Source: Clostridia bacterium (GTDB lineage: Bacteria > Bacillota > Clostridia > Oscillospirales > CAG-272). Taken from it: DNA of 7,447 nt. The number at the start of each line of letters is the position of its first letter. Within the stretch, counting starts at the first letter, position 1. Shown here in pieces: positions 1 through 6,249 of the stretch. Under the pieces are notes generated by a model, which worked only from the letters and a program-made list of their open reading frames with translations, was not told the DNA's origin and made no database searches. The stretch covers positions 1 through 7,447 of the forward strand of contig JAFOAB010000104.1 in assembly GCA_017382555.1 (NCBI GenBank). The letters run 5' to 3'. Made by a program: the position numbers and the translations under genes.

Positions 1-53
1 CCCTCCGATAATACCGAAGATACGAGTGATGCTCACTCAAACACATTAGCTAC

Positions 54-58
54 GGAGG
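54..58 (+). promoter_or_regulatory. Ribosome binding site-like GGAGG before the ATG at 67
   Basis: GGAGG lies 8 nt before the ATG at 67, a good spacing for initiation. It also reads in frame as Thr-Glu-Glu codons if the gene begins upstream of the window, so it supports but does not settle the start. Confidence 0.5.
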
Positions 59-66
59 AAGTAAAA

Positions 67-1173
67 ATGCCGAAAATAGAGGAGTTTTCCGTTACAGTTG
101 CCGCTTCAAAAAGCAATTGGTGGGGTTGCGGTGTGCAGTATACGCGTATGCTTACGCTCTCCGATGGCACGATGCTTGCGACCTTCGAGCAGCTTAACTC
201 GGGGCTTGAGGCGCAAAAGCCCGGTTATGCAATATACAGAAGCACGGATGGCGGAAAAACGTGGAGCCTCGGAACTGTGGTGAGGGAAACGGACAAAACG
301 ATGCAAAGCGAGTGGAATCCCTTTCTTTTAGAGCTTACGATGCCGCTTGGCGATTACCCTGCGGGTACGGTGCTGCTTGCCGGCTGCTCTATTGACGCCG
401 CGCACAGCACAGCCTCCGCAATACGCTTGTACGCTAGCGCGGATGGCGGCAAGAGCTTCGGTAAGCCCGTAACGGTTGCATCGGCAGGTGGGCTTGAAAA
501 CGGCGTTTGGGAGCCGCATCTTGTACAGCTTGACGACGGTAGGCTCGTTTGCTTCTATTCCGATGATTCCGATGCGATTCGCTCGCAGAAGATCGTATAT
601 AAGGTGTCGGAGGACGGTGTTGCCTTTGGGGATGCCGTTGACGTTGTTGCATCCTCCGTATACACGGAAAGGCCCGGTATGGCGGTTATAACGCGCCTTG
701 GGGACGGAAGCTATTTTATGGTGTACGAGGTGGTTAATTATCGCTCCGGTGCCGTAAATCCGATTATGTATCGCGTGTCGGTGGACGGGCTTGATTGGGG
801 CGATGCCTCCGATATAGGAACCGAGCTTGTAAGCGTTGACGGCAAGGCGCTCGGCTCCGCACCGTACTGCGCGTGGAGTCCTGCCGGCGGAGAGCAGGGA
901 ACGATTGTTGTAAGCGGTACGTTTATGCGTGAGGGTACAAGCAACACGGGTACGGATCTTTTTATCAGCAAGAATGACGGAAAAACGTGGACGACCGTCC
1001 CCCATCCCATCCCGTACGATGCGTCCGTAACCAACGTAGGGTATAGCAACTGTATTGCCTTTTCGCAGGACGGACGAACGCTTTATGCGTTAAATAATCC
1101 TTTGAAGGACGATAACAGCGGGCGCTCGCAGATAGTGTTTGCCGCTGTGGATTTCGATAAGCTTATAAAGTAA
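67..1173 (+). CDS. GH93-like Asp-box beta-propeller glycosidase (sialidase-fold family protein)
   Basis: The 368-residue protein has regularly spaced Asp-box turns: STDGGKTW (59-66), SADGGKSF (124-131), degenerate SEDGVAF (181-187), SVDGLDW (238-244) and SKNDGKTW (301-308). This pattern marks a sialidase-type propeller. The GH33 sialidase RIP motif is absent; the N-terminus reads GVQYTRMLTLSDG followed by LATFE, and WEPHL (148-152) and ERPGM (201-205) resemble GH93 exo-alpha-1,5-arabinanases. From memory, the catalytic pair of the Fusarium GH93 enzyme is Glu170 and Glu242; here Glu149 (WEP) and Glu221 (MVYE) have the same 72-residue spacing. Arabinan or a related furanoside polymer is thus a plausible substrate, not a proven one. 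The ATG at 67 has GGAGG at 54-58, 8 nt upstream. However, the frame is open to base 1 and upstream codons read as a Ser/Thr/Asp/Glu-rich stretch, so the gene may start outside the window as a lipoprotein. From the ATG alone no signal peptide exists. It ends at a strong terminator and seems to be the last gene of its transcript. Fold call is firm, substrate is not. Confidence 0.8.
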   Translation: MPKIEEFSVTVAASKSNWWGCGVQYTRMLTLSDGTMLATFEQLNSGLEAQKPGYAIYRSTDGGKTWSLGTVVRETDKTMQSEWNPFLLELTMPLGDYPAGTVLLAGCSIDAAHSTASAIRLYASADGGKSFGKPVTVASAGGLENGVWEPHLVQLDDGRLVCFYSDDSDAIRSQKIVYKVSEDGVAFGDAVDVVASSVYTERPGMAVITRLGDGSYFMVYEVVNYRSGAVNPIMYRVSVDGLDWGDASDIGTELVSVDGKALGSAPYCAWSPAGGEQGTIVVSGTFMREGTSNTGTDLFISKNDGKTWTTVPHPIPYDASVTNVGYSNCIAFSQDGRTLYALNNPLKDDNSGRSQIVFAAVDFDKLIK

Positions 1174-1178
1174 AAAAG

Positions 1179-1236
1179 GCTTGGAGCTATGGCGTCATGT
1201 TCCTAAGGACACAACGCCGTAGCTCCGAGCTTTTTT
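1179..1236 (+). terminator. Intrinsic terminator after the GH93-like gene
   Basis: A 17-bp stem (1179-1195 with 1214-1230, starting GCTTGGAGC and ending GCTCCGAGC, with two G-T wobbles) closes an 18-nt loop that contains the small palindrome TCCTAAGGA. It is followed directly by six T (1231-1236) and, two bases on, another T run. An A run (1172-1177) precedes it, so it might also work on the other strand. It starts 6 bp after the stop codon and separates this gene from the phosphatase promoter. Confidence 0.9.
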
Positions 1237-1245
1237 CGTTTTTTC

Positions 1246-1274
1246 TTGAGCTTAGGCTGATTTTGTGGTATAAT
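1246..1274 (+). promoter_or_regulatory. Sigma-A promoter of the metallophosphoesterase gene
   Basis: TTGAGC (1246-1251), a 17-bp spacer and a perfect TATAAT (1269-1274) preceded by TGG, an extended -10. Transcription would begin near 1281, giving a leader of about 24 nt before the ATG at 1305. It lies just past the preceding terminator, so the gene is an independent unit. Confidence 0.8.
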
Positions 1275-1294
1275 ATATATAAGACGTTAGTATG

Positions 1295-1299
1295 GGAGG
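1295..1299 (+). promoter_or_regulatory. Ribosome binding site fixing the start at 1305
   Basis: GGAGG with 5 nt to the ATG at 1305. The in-frame ATG at 1197 lies within the upstream terminator hairpin and before the promoter, so it would not be on this transcript. Confidence 0.85.
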
Positions 1300-1304
1300 G
1301 CAGT

Positions 1305-2003
1305 ATGGTATACGTAATTTCGGATCTGCACGGTTATCCGCTTGAAAAATTCAAGGCGCTTCTTGAAACGGCGGGATTTAGCGATGACGATGAGTGCTAT
1401 ATACTCGGTGACGTCGTTGACAGGGGCGATGACGGCGCGCGACTGCTTGAATGGATAATGGATCAGCCGAATATGATCTTTATTTGCGGCAATCACGAAA
1501 TGATGATGCTGGAGGCAAAATTCGTGCTTGATGAGATCACCGACGAAAGTATAAAAGGACTTGATCTCGATAAGATGCACGCTTTGCTTCATTGGCAACG
1601 CAATGGCGGAGACGCCACCCTTAAGGGGCTGAGGGCCTTGGGGATAGATCGAGCTCGCGAGATAATGGAATTTGTGGGCGATTCCTCGGTTTACGAGGAG
1701 ATAGAGGTTAACGGCAAGGAATACCTCCTCACGCACAGCGGACTTGCCAACTTTTCACCGGACAGACCGATATGGGAATATGAGGTGCACGAGCTGCTTT
1801 GGAATCGCCCTACGCTTGATGATAAATATTTTGAGGACAAGATCACGATATTCGGTCATACGCCCACGGGTTATCTTTCCTACGCTCATAATGGCAAGGT
1901 GCTTTTTACGGATACGTGGATAGATATTGACACGGGCGCAAGCGGCGGAAACCCGCCGACGCTCCTGCGCCTTGATGATATGAAGGAATTCAGAATTGAA
2001 TAA
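1305..2003 (+). CDS. PPP-family metallophosphoesterase (Ser/Thr protein phosphatase-like)
   Basis: A 232-residue calcineurin-like phosphoesterase with every PPP signature in order: SDLHG (6-10, metal ligands Asp7 and His9), GDVVDRG (35-41, Asp36), GNHE (62-65, Asn63 and His64), the WQRNGG segment (97-102) typical of bacterial PPP members, THSG (143-146, His144) and GHT (184-186 with His185). These build a two-metal site that hydrolyses phosphomonoesters or phosphoanhydrides. The family holds bacterial protein phosphatases of the PrpA/PrpB kind and ApaH-like dinucleoside tetraphosphatases; sequence alone does not tell which applies. The length fits a single catalytic domain with no signal peptide or membrane segment, so it is cytoplasmic. 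The start is chosen from the promoter at 1246-1274 and GGAGG at 1295-1299; a 36-codon in-frame extension to 1197 is rejected. It is a single-gene unit, convergent with the DUF4185 operon, and no functional link to its neighbours is visible. Confidence 0.9.
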   Translation: MVYVISDLHGYPLEKFKALLETAGFSDDDECYILGDVVDRGDDGARLLEWIMDQPNMIFICGNHEMMMLEAKFVLDEITDESIKGLDLDKMHALLHWQRNGGDATLKGLRALGIDRAREIMEFVGDSSVYEEIEVNGKEYLLTHSGLANFSPDRPIWEYEVHELLWNRPTLDDKYFEDKITIFGHTPTGYLSYAHNGKVLFTDTWIDIDTGASGGNPPTLLRLDDMKEFRIE

Positions 2004-2012
2004 GCACGTATG

Positions 2013-2089
2013 AAAACGGCAGGAGCAAGCTCCTGCCCTACATAGCGACGTTTTTTGCCGTAGGGCGGGGGTTTATCTCCCGCCGTTTT
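2013..2089. repeat. Two-hairpin palindromic intergenic element (REP/MITE-like), likely bidirectional terminator
   Basis: Hairpin 1 (2018-2037) is a perfect 9-bp stem with GGCAGGAGC and its complement. Hairpin 2 has an 8-bp GC-rich stem (2064-2071 with 2077-2084, one G-T pair). The outer arms AAAACGGCAGGAG (2013-2025) and CTCCCGCCGTTTT (2077-2089) match as an inverted repeat in 12 of 13 bases, and GCCCTAC / GTAGGGC (2035-2041 / 2060-2066) form an inner inverted repeat. The element can therefore fold as two hairpins or as one long hairpin. Each small hairpin is followed by GTTTT in its outward direction, so it probably stops transcription from both convergent genes. The design resembles dispersed repetitive intergenic palindromes, but only one copy is in this window. 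Confidence 0.7.
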
Positions 2090-2103
2090 GTATTTATATT
2101 TTA

Positions 2104-3309
2104 TTATTCAAACTCAATCTCAAACATTCTTGAGCCGTAGTAGCGCTTTTTGCCGAGGTTGGGGTTGCCTGTTTCGGGGGCAAGGGAATACCACTGCGAC
2201 ACGATAAGCGGAACTATCTTGCCATTTTCGCGCATCATCTTTTCGTGCGTAAAGCCGCCGTAGAGGCAGTTTTTCGTGATCTTTGATGGGATGCCGCGCA
2301 TCAGCTCCCCGTGATCCATAGGAAGTAGTGCCTCGGGCGTTGAGTAAGGGCCGTATGGGGTATCGGAAAGCGCGTAGTTTATGCCCTCGCCGGGGTAATA
2401 GTAGGTAAGCATCCATTTTGAGAGGTATTCGTTGTAAGCAACGGACATATTGCTTGTGGGCGCGGGGATGACCTCCGCCTTTTCGGGCTCTGCGATTATT
2501 GCATTAAGTCCCTCGCGGTACGGCTTCCAAACCGCCTCGCCGTCCTTGAATTCGGTAAGATATTCGTAAGCGGAGAAGGTTTCGAAATTCTCCTTTTTAA
2601 CTCTGCCGACCTTGATGCCGTGTATTCTTCCGCCGTAGCGTCCGAATATGTAGATATATCCGTCCTTGCCGTCACAGCCGTACATCTGTCCAAAGCCGGG
2701 TGCGATATGTGCCTTTACGTCAAATTCCACACCGGAGGGCTGCATATCCATCGTTTCTGTCGCAAGTCTGCCCGCAACCTCAAGGCGGTACAGATCCTCC
2801 GTAGGCTCGACCCAAGTAAGGTCGTAAACCTTTTCAAAGCTCTTGCCGCCGTCGGTGGATTTAAGAGTGCCGTTGAAATTGAGATACCAAAGACCGGACG
2901 CGTACGGGCCCCAATGGTTTATGGATTCGTAAAATACGTAAAGCGCACCGTCGATTTCAATACCGCCTTGGCTTATTTTGGTTCTTTCAACCTTGTCGGC
3001 ATTGGGGGAGTAGTGTGCGGCAACAAGCTGGCGTGCGTCGCCCTTTTCATCGGCAAGAAAGCCGTGCCAATTGATGCCGGCAGTAAAATCAAAATCATCT
3101 GTATATCCCGCAACGGTTCCGCGCCAGTTCGATTTTTCCGAGCTGTCTACTTCGCCTCTGCCGAAGGTGTCGCCGAACAGAAAATACATTCTTTCAAGCG
3201 TGGGGCTATACACGGGTACTCCGAGGTCGGTTCCGTAAACGTCCCATTTTCCCGTTTCGTTTTCGCCCGTGATATTTGCAACAAAGCGTATTTCCTTAAT
3301 CTTTTTCAT
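2104..3309 (-). CDS. DUF4185 family beta-propeller protein, cytoplasmic paralogue
   Basis: This 401-residue protein matches DUF4185: YGTDLGVP (25-32), FLFGDTFG (43-50), an NWRGTVAGYTDD segment (61-72), an Asp-box-like STDGGKSF (151-158), and YNEYLSKWM (292-300) followed by a YALSDTPYGPYS-type segment. DUF4185 proteins are predicted five-bladed propellers related in fold to GH43/GH32-type glycosidases; some members were shown to be endo-D-arabinanases (GH183). I cannot assign its catalytic residues by eye, so activity is inferred. The N-terminus (MKKIKEIRFVANITGE) has no hydrophobic signal core, so the protein should stay in the cytosol, unlike the paralogue encoded just upstream. The start ATG has a weaker GGGG ribosome binding site about 8 nt upstream. 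The gene begins 20 bp after the stop of that lipoprotein gene, with no promoter visible between them, so they form an operon. It ends at the palindromic element 2013-2089. Confidence 0.87.
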   Translation of the reverse strand: MKKIKEIRFVANITGENETGKWDVYGTDLGVPVYSPTLERMYFLFGDTFGRGEVDSSEKSNWRGTVAGYTDDFDFTAGINWHGFLADEKGDARQLVAAHYSPNADKVERTKISQGGIEIDGALYVFYESINHWGPYASGLWYLNFNGTLKSTDGGKSFEKVYDLTWVEPTEDLYRLEVAGRLATETMDMQPSGVEFDVKAHIAPGFGQMYGCDGKDGYIYIFGRYGGRIHGIKVGRVKKENFETFSAYEYLTEFKDGEAVWKPYREGLNAIIAEPEKAEVIPAPTSNMSVAYNEYLSKWMLTYYYPGEGINYALSDTPYGPYSTPEALLPMDHGELMRGIPSKITKNCLYGGFTHEKMMRENGKIVPLIVSQWYSLAPETGNPNLGKKRYYGSRMFEIEFE

Positions 3310-3329
3310 AGCATCATCCCCGTTTGCAT

Positions 3330-4976
3330 TTATTTTTTGCTTAAAGTCATCTCAAGTATAAAGGTGTTGTAGCAGGGTTCCCAAGTGGACATAATGAGCG
3401 CCATTTTTTTGCCGCCCTCCTGCATAAGTGCAGAGCAGGTGAAGCCGCCGTAAAGTCCCGCACCGATGGAGGAGAAGGTTATCTCCGCAGAGCAGGCATA
3501 GGGACCTGCCGGGGATTTTGCGGTGTACAGATGCAGTGTGCTGTCCTTTTTAAAGGTTATCATCCACTCGCCGAGATATTCGTTGTATACTATGGTGTTT
3601 TCCGATACCTTATGGTCGATGAGCGCAAACTCGTTGCGTATTCCGTCATCTCCCTTAGTCCATATCGGCTCGTTTGCCGCCGTGTATCCGGTGAGATACT
3701 CGTAAGCGGAAAGATCCTCTATCTTATCCTTGTCAACGCGCATCATTCTGGCAAAGCCCTGTCTGCCGCCTGTGATGCCCGTTATGTATATCTTGCCGTC
3801 CGCTTCGCAGAGAGTGGGGGAGTTCTGGCAGTACTTGGAATCGCCCGGCCACTGCACGTCCTCTACGATCGACCACGTTTTGCCGTCGTCGGTGCTTTTT
3901 GCAAGACCGCCGTAGTTGCAGTCCCAGCCCGCATCGGAATCCCAGTTGTTTACGGACATAAAGTAAAAGTACAGCGTGCCATCGAGGGATATTGCGCCCG
4001 TGGGAATCTTGGAGTATTCGGTGTACGGCTTTTTAAGGCCCTGTATAAGCTCGCTTGCAAAGCCGTCTGCCGTTGTGGAATACATTCCGTCAAATACAAT
4101 GCCGTCTGTGTAATCAAGGTCGGTTGTGTATGCGGCGGTATTGGTTCTCCAGCCGCCCTTCATCTCGCCGCCCGAGAACGTGTCGCCGAAGAAGAACCAA
4201 AGCTTTCCGTTATGCAGAACGGGGAAGCCGAGGTCTGTGCCGCAGATGTTGTAAAGGGAGCGTGTCCGGTTAAGGGAATACTCGCCCGTAAGCATTGCTA
4301 CTGCGTGTACGTTGGTTACCGAGCTGAGGGAGGATTCCTTGTTTGAGGTGTTGCGTGCGCTAAGGCTTATCGTCTTTACCTTTTCAACAACGGCAAGCCC
4401 CTGATTTTCATAATCGTTAAGGAGAAATTTATCTCTCTTGTTTAGCTTTTTATCGACGTAAAGAGTATCGCCGTCCGCTTCAATGCATTTTGCAATAAAG
4501 TATTCAACCGCATACTGAACCTGGAAGTCGCTGCCTCCAAGCAGATAAATGGCTACCTTGCCGTCCTCCTCCTCCACAAATATGGAGTAGGCGTTAGTTG
4601 ATACGTTTGCTTCCGTTGCTGTTTTTCTGTTTGTGTCACCGATAATTATCTCAACGTCAGCTCGCTCCTTTGCGTCAACGTCAACGGCTGCATCAAGGCG
4701 GCATCCGCCTGTATCCTTTATGTAATTTCGGAGGTTAGAGACAGCGCTTGAAACGGTCTTGGAGGCGTTTTCGGCGCGTATAAGCACCGCCTTGCCCTCG
4801 CCGCCGACAACGATGCGTATCTTGCCGTCTGTCGGGGCATCGGCAATCGGTGCTTCCGTTATAGCAGTCGTGTCCGCGGGTGGCTCGGTCGTATCTTGCG
4901 TGCCTGCTTGGGTGCACGCGCAGAGCATAAGCAAGGAAAGTGTGGATAAAAGCGTTAGTAATACGAGCTTTTTCAT
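3330..4976 (-). CDS. Lipoprotein with glycosidase-type N-terminal alpha/beta domain and DUF4185 propeller
   Basis: The 548-residue protein begins with a lipoprotein signal: Lys2-Lys3, a Leu-rich core and a lipobox LCA before Cys21. A Thr/Pro/Ala-rich linker follows (22-50), so it should sit on the outer face of the membrane. Residues about 52-185 look like the alpha/beta domain found ahead of catalytic domains in GH20, GH67 and DUF4838-type proteins: a LRNYIKDTGG segment, EIIIGDTNR (109-117), and a LLGGSDFQVQYAVEYF helix. Residues about 222-546 are DUF4185, with CGTDLGFP (245-252), FFGDTF (262-267), GGWRTNTAAYTTD, an Asp-box STDDGKTW (361-368), YNEYLGEWMITF (464-475) and GLYGGFT. It likely binds or cleaves an extracellular glycan; endo-D-arabinanase activity is known for some DUF4185 members but is not shown here. 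GGAGG lies 5 nt from the ATG (plus-strand 4982-4986), with a promoter at 5020-5048. It is the first gene of a two-gene operon with a signal-less paralogue. Confidence 0.88.
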   Translation of the reverse strand: MKKLVLLTLLSTLSLLMLCACTQAGTQDTTEPPADTTAITEAPIADAPTDGKIRIVVGGEGKAVLIRAENASKTVSSAVSNLRNYIKDTGGCRLDAAVDVDAKERADVEIIIGDTNRKTATEANVSTNAYSIFVEEEDGKVAIYLLGGSDFQVQYAVEYFIAKCIEADGDTLYVDKKLNKRDKFLLNDYENQGLAVVEKVKTISLSARNTSNKESSLSSVTNVHAVAMLTGEYSLNRTRSLYNICGTDLGFPVLHNGKLWFFFGDTFSGGEMKGGWRTNTAAYTTDLDYTDGIVFDGMYSTTADGFASELIQGLKKPYTEYSKIPTGAISLDGTLYFYFMSVNNWDSDAGWDCNYGGLAKSTDDGKTWSIVEDVQWPGDSKYCQNSPTLCEADGKIYITGITGGRQGFARMMRVDKDKIEDLSAYEYLTGYTAANEPIWTKGDDGIRNEFALIDHKVSENTIVYNEYLGEWMITFKKDSTLHLYTAKSPAGPYACSAEITFSSIGAGLYGGFTCSALMQEGGKKMALIMSTWEPCYNTFILEMTLSKK

Positions 4977-5019
4977 ATCATCCTCCGATAATGCGGAAAG
5001 TCAACTGCCTATTGTTACC

Positions 5020-5048
5020 ATTATATAGTCAATAATTGCTAAAGTAAA
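5020..5048 (-). promoter_or_regulatory. Promoter of the DUF4185 operon
   Basis: On the minus strand TTTACT (5048-5043), a 17-bp spacer and a perfect TATAAT (5025-5020). The start site would be near 5013, giving a leader of about 36 nt that includes the GGAGG. The -35 box lies in the middle of the inverted repeat TGCTA-N7-TAGCA (5037-5053). Confidence 0.7.
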
Positions 5049-5136
5049 TAGCAGATTTTGAGTTTGTATAAGTGTTTTAATCAATAATGGTTAAATAATA
5101 TCCCAATTAATAACTCGTATATACTTAAAAAATGTC

Positions 5137-5165
5137 TTGCAATAACGCAAAAACGGTGTTATTAT
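5137..5165 (+). promoter_or_regulatory. Distal promoter copy (P1) upstream of the kinase operon
   Basis: TTGCAA (5137-5142), a 17-bp spacer and TATTAT (5160-5165) with TGT before it as an extended -10. It shares TTGCA and CGGTGTTAT with the proximal promoter at the same internal spacing. Its transcript would have a leader of roughly 138 nt to the kinase ATG. Confidence 0.5.
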
Positions 5166-5246
5166 GAAAAAACAAGAGGTGCTTTTTAGTTATGCATCAA
5201 TTCTTGTCATCAGCTTTTCAATAATTGTCATTTATGCGTGCCGTTA

Positions 5247-5275
5247 TTGCATAGGCTTCGTGTCGGTGTTATACT
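5247..5275 (+). promoter_or_regulatory. Proximal promoter (P2) of the PfkB kinase / alcohol dehydrogenase operon
   Basis: TTGCAT (5247-5252), a 17-bp spacer and TATACT (5270-5275) with TGT before it, an extended -10. The start would be near 5282, about 28 nt before the kinase ATG. This is the better placed of the two copies. Confidence 0.75.
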
Positions 5276-5299
5276 TTATCCGTAAAAATATGTTACGTT

Positions 5300-5304
5300 G
5301 GAGG
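5300..5304 (+). promoter_or_regulatory. Ribosome binding site fixing the kinase start at 5310
   Basis: GGAGG with 5 nt to the ATG at 5310. An alternative in-frame TTG at 5298 overlaps this site and has no binding site of its own. Confidence 0.85.
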
Positions 5305-5309
5305 TAGCT

Positions 5310-6248
5310 ATGGCTGTAGTATACGGATTCGGCTCTGCTGCTGTGGATTTCCGCATCAGAACCGCAGATTACGGTGATCTTTATAAGGACAAGCTTCTTG
5401 CACAAACCTGGGCAGAAATGGGTGGAGGCGCTGTTGCAAACTTCCTTTCCCAGGTCTCCCGTCTCGGTGTTAAAACCGCTTTTCTCGGTAAGCTCGGCAA
5501 CGACATTATCGGTAAAAGAATAATCGAGCTTCTCGAAAAGGAAAACGTTGATTGCTCCGGTATCATTGTTTCCGATGAATTTTGCTCTCCCTTTAACGTT
5601 GCGGTATATTCGGGTCTTGAGATGCGCCGTCGCGGCGGCTTCCTCATTCCCAACAGCCTTGCAAAGCTTACGGATGAGGATATAGAAAAGCTCGTCGCCC
5701 CCATAACCGCAGACGATTTCGTTATGATAGAAATTGGCGAGATTCCCCCCGCACAGGTAATTGCCTTTGCAAATGCGGTACATAAAAAGGGTGCTACCCT
5801 TTGCATCGACGTGGATCTTGATCCCGTTCGTCAGTGCGGCTTTACCCCCGAGGAGTTTGACGGCGTTTGCAAGCTTTGCGACGTGCTTATTCCTAACGTT
5901 GTATCCATGGCTACCATCTATTCCGATATGACTGCGGCATCTCTCGCAGAAAAGATGTACGGCATATACGGCAAGCCCTGCATCGTTTCCGCAGGTAAGG
6001 AGGGCGCTTATTATTGCGAAAGCGATGAGGGCGCTAAGAACGTACCGATATACGATGCGGTTGTTGTTGATACCGTTGGTGCGGGCGATGCGTTCCACGG
6101 CGGTGTTGTATACGGCCTTGTAACCGGTATGAGCATTGCGGAGGCTGTTTGGTGCGGCTCTGTTTGCGGCGGCATTAACTGCTCCACCTTCGGTGCGCGT
6201 GACGGTATGGCAAACGGCGAGACAGTAAGAAAAATTTTGGAGGCATAA
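5310..6248 (+). CDS. PfkB-family carbohydrate kinase
   Basis: A 312-residue sugar kinase of the ribokinase/PfkB fold, the usual size for the family. The first signature is GGGAVANFLSQVSRLG (38-53), with Asn44 in the sugar-binding region. The second is DTVGAGDAFHGGVVYGL (254-270), in which GAG (257-259) forms the anion hole and Asp260 is the expected catalytic base. An N-terminal FGSAAVD segment (7-13) opens the fold. The enzyme transfers the ATP gamma-phosphate to a hydroxyl of a sugar or sugar derivative in the cytosol; the substrate cannot be read from sequence, and ribose-like, fructose-phosphate-like or keto-deoxy sugars are all possible. ATG 5310 is chosen over TTG 5298 because GGAGG lies at 5300-5304. 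The stop is one base from the next ATG, and the ribosome site of the dehydrogenase lies in its last codons, so the two are translationally coupled. Promoters at 5137-5165 and 5247-5275 probably drive both genes. Confidence 0.9.
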   Translation: MAVVYGFGSAAVDFRIRTADYGDLYKDKLLAQTWAEMGGGAVANFLSQVSRLGVKTAFLGKLGNDIIGKRIIELLEKENVDCSGIIVSDEFCSPFNVAVYSGLEMRRRGGFLIPNSLAKLTDEDIEKLVAPITADDFVMIEIGEIPPAQVIAFANAVHKKGATLCIDVDLDPVRQCGFTPEEFDGVCKLCDVLIPNVVSMATIYSDMTAASLAEKMYGIYGKPCIVSAGKEGAYYCESDEGAKNVPIYDAVVVDTVGAGDAFHGGVVYGLVTGMSIAEAVWCGSVCGGINCSTFGARDGMANGETVRKILEA

Positions 6249-6249
6249 A

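Larger units (their letters stand above)
4977..5309. other. AT-rich divergent intergenic regulatory region
   Basis: 333 bp without a supported gene between the leftward DUF4185 operon and the rightward kinase/dehydrogenase operon. It is clearly more AT-rich than the flanking genes and holds one leftward promoter, two rightward near-identical promoters and two short inverted repeats: TGCTA-N7-TAGCA (5037-5053) and TTAATCA-ATAA-TGGTTAA (5077-5094, one mismatch). No riboswitch or RNA gene was recognised. Confidence 0.7.

Noticed and set aside
328..1005. 225-codon antisense frame opposite the GH93-like gene
   Set aside because: In-register shadow with no start signal or recognisable domain.
67..1173. 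GH33 exo-alpha-sialidase identity for the Asp-box protein
   Set aside because: Asp-boxes occur in many propellers. The RIP motif and arginine triad pattern of GH33 are not visible, whereas GH93-like motifs and acid spacing are.
1197..1304. 36-codon N-terminal extension of the metallophosphoesterase from ATG 1197
   Set aside because: It covers the right arm of the preceding terminator and the gene's own promoter, and it lacks a ribosome binding site. The SDLHG fold start follows directly after ATG 1305, which has GGAGG.
2620..3372. 250-codon plus-strand frame opposite the signal-less DUF4185 gene
   Set aside because: It runs across the intergenic gap into the neighbouring gene, has no ribosome binding site and overlaps conserved DUF4185 motifs on the other strand.
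3531..4346. 271-codon plus-strand frame opposite the lipoprotein gene
   Set aside because: Shadow of the DUF4185 domain, without start signals or a recognisable family.
5164..5307. 47-codon reading frame for a hydrophobic peptide (MKKQEVLFSYASILVIS start) ending just before the kinase ATG
   Set aside because: It has no Shine-Dalgarno site, its ATG overlaps the -10 of the distal promoter so it would not be on that transcript, and it spans the proximal promoter. AT-rich spacers often give hydrophobic frames by chance. Conservation in relatives would revive it.
5244..6098. 284-codon antisense frame opposite the kinase
   Set aside because: Same in-register shadow effect; the sense strand has full PfkB motifs and a ribosome binding site.
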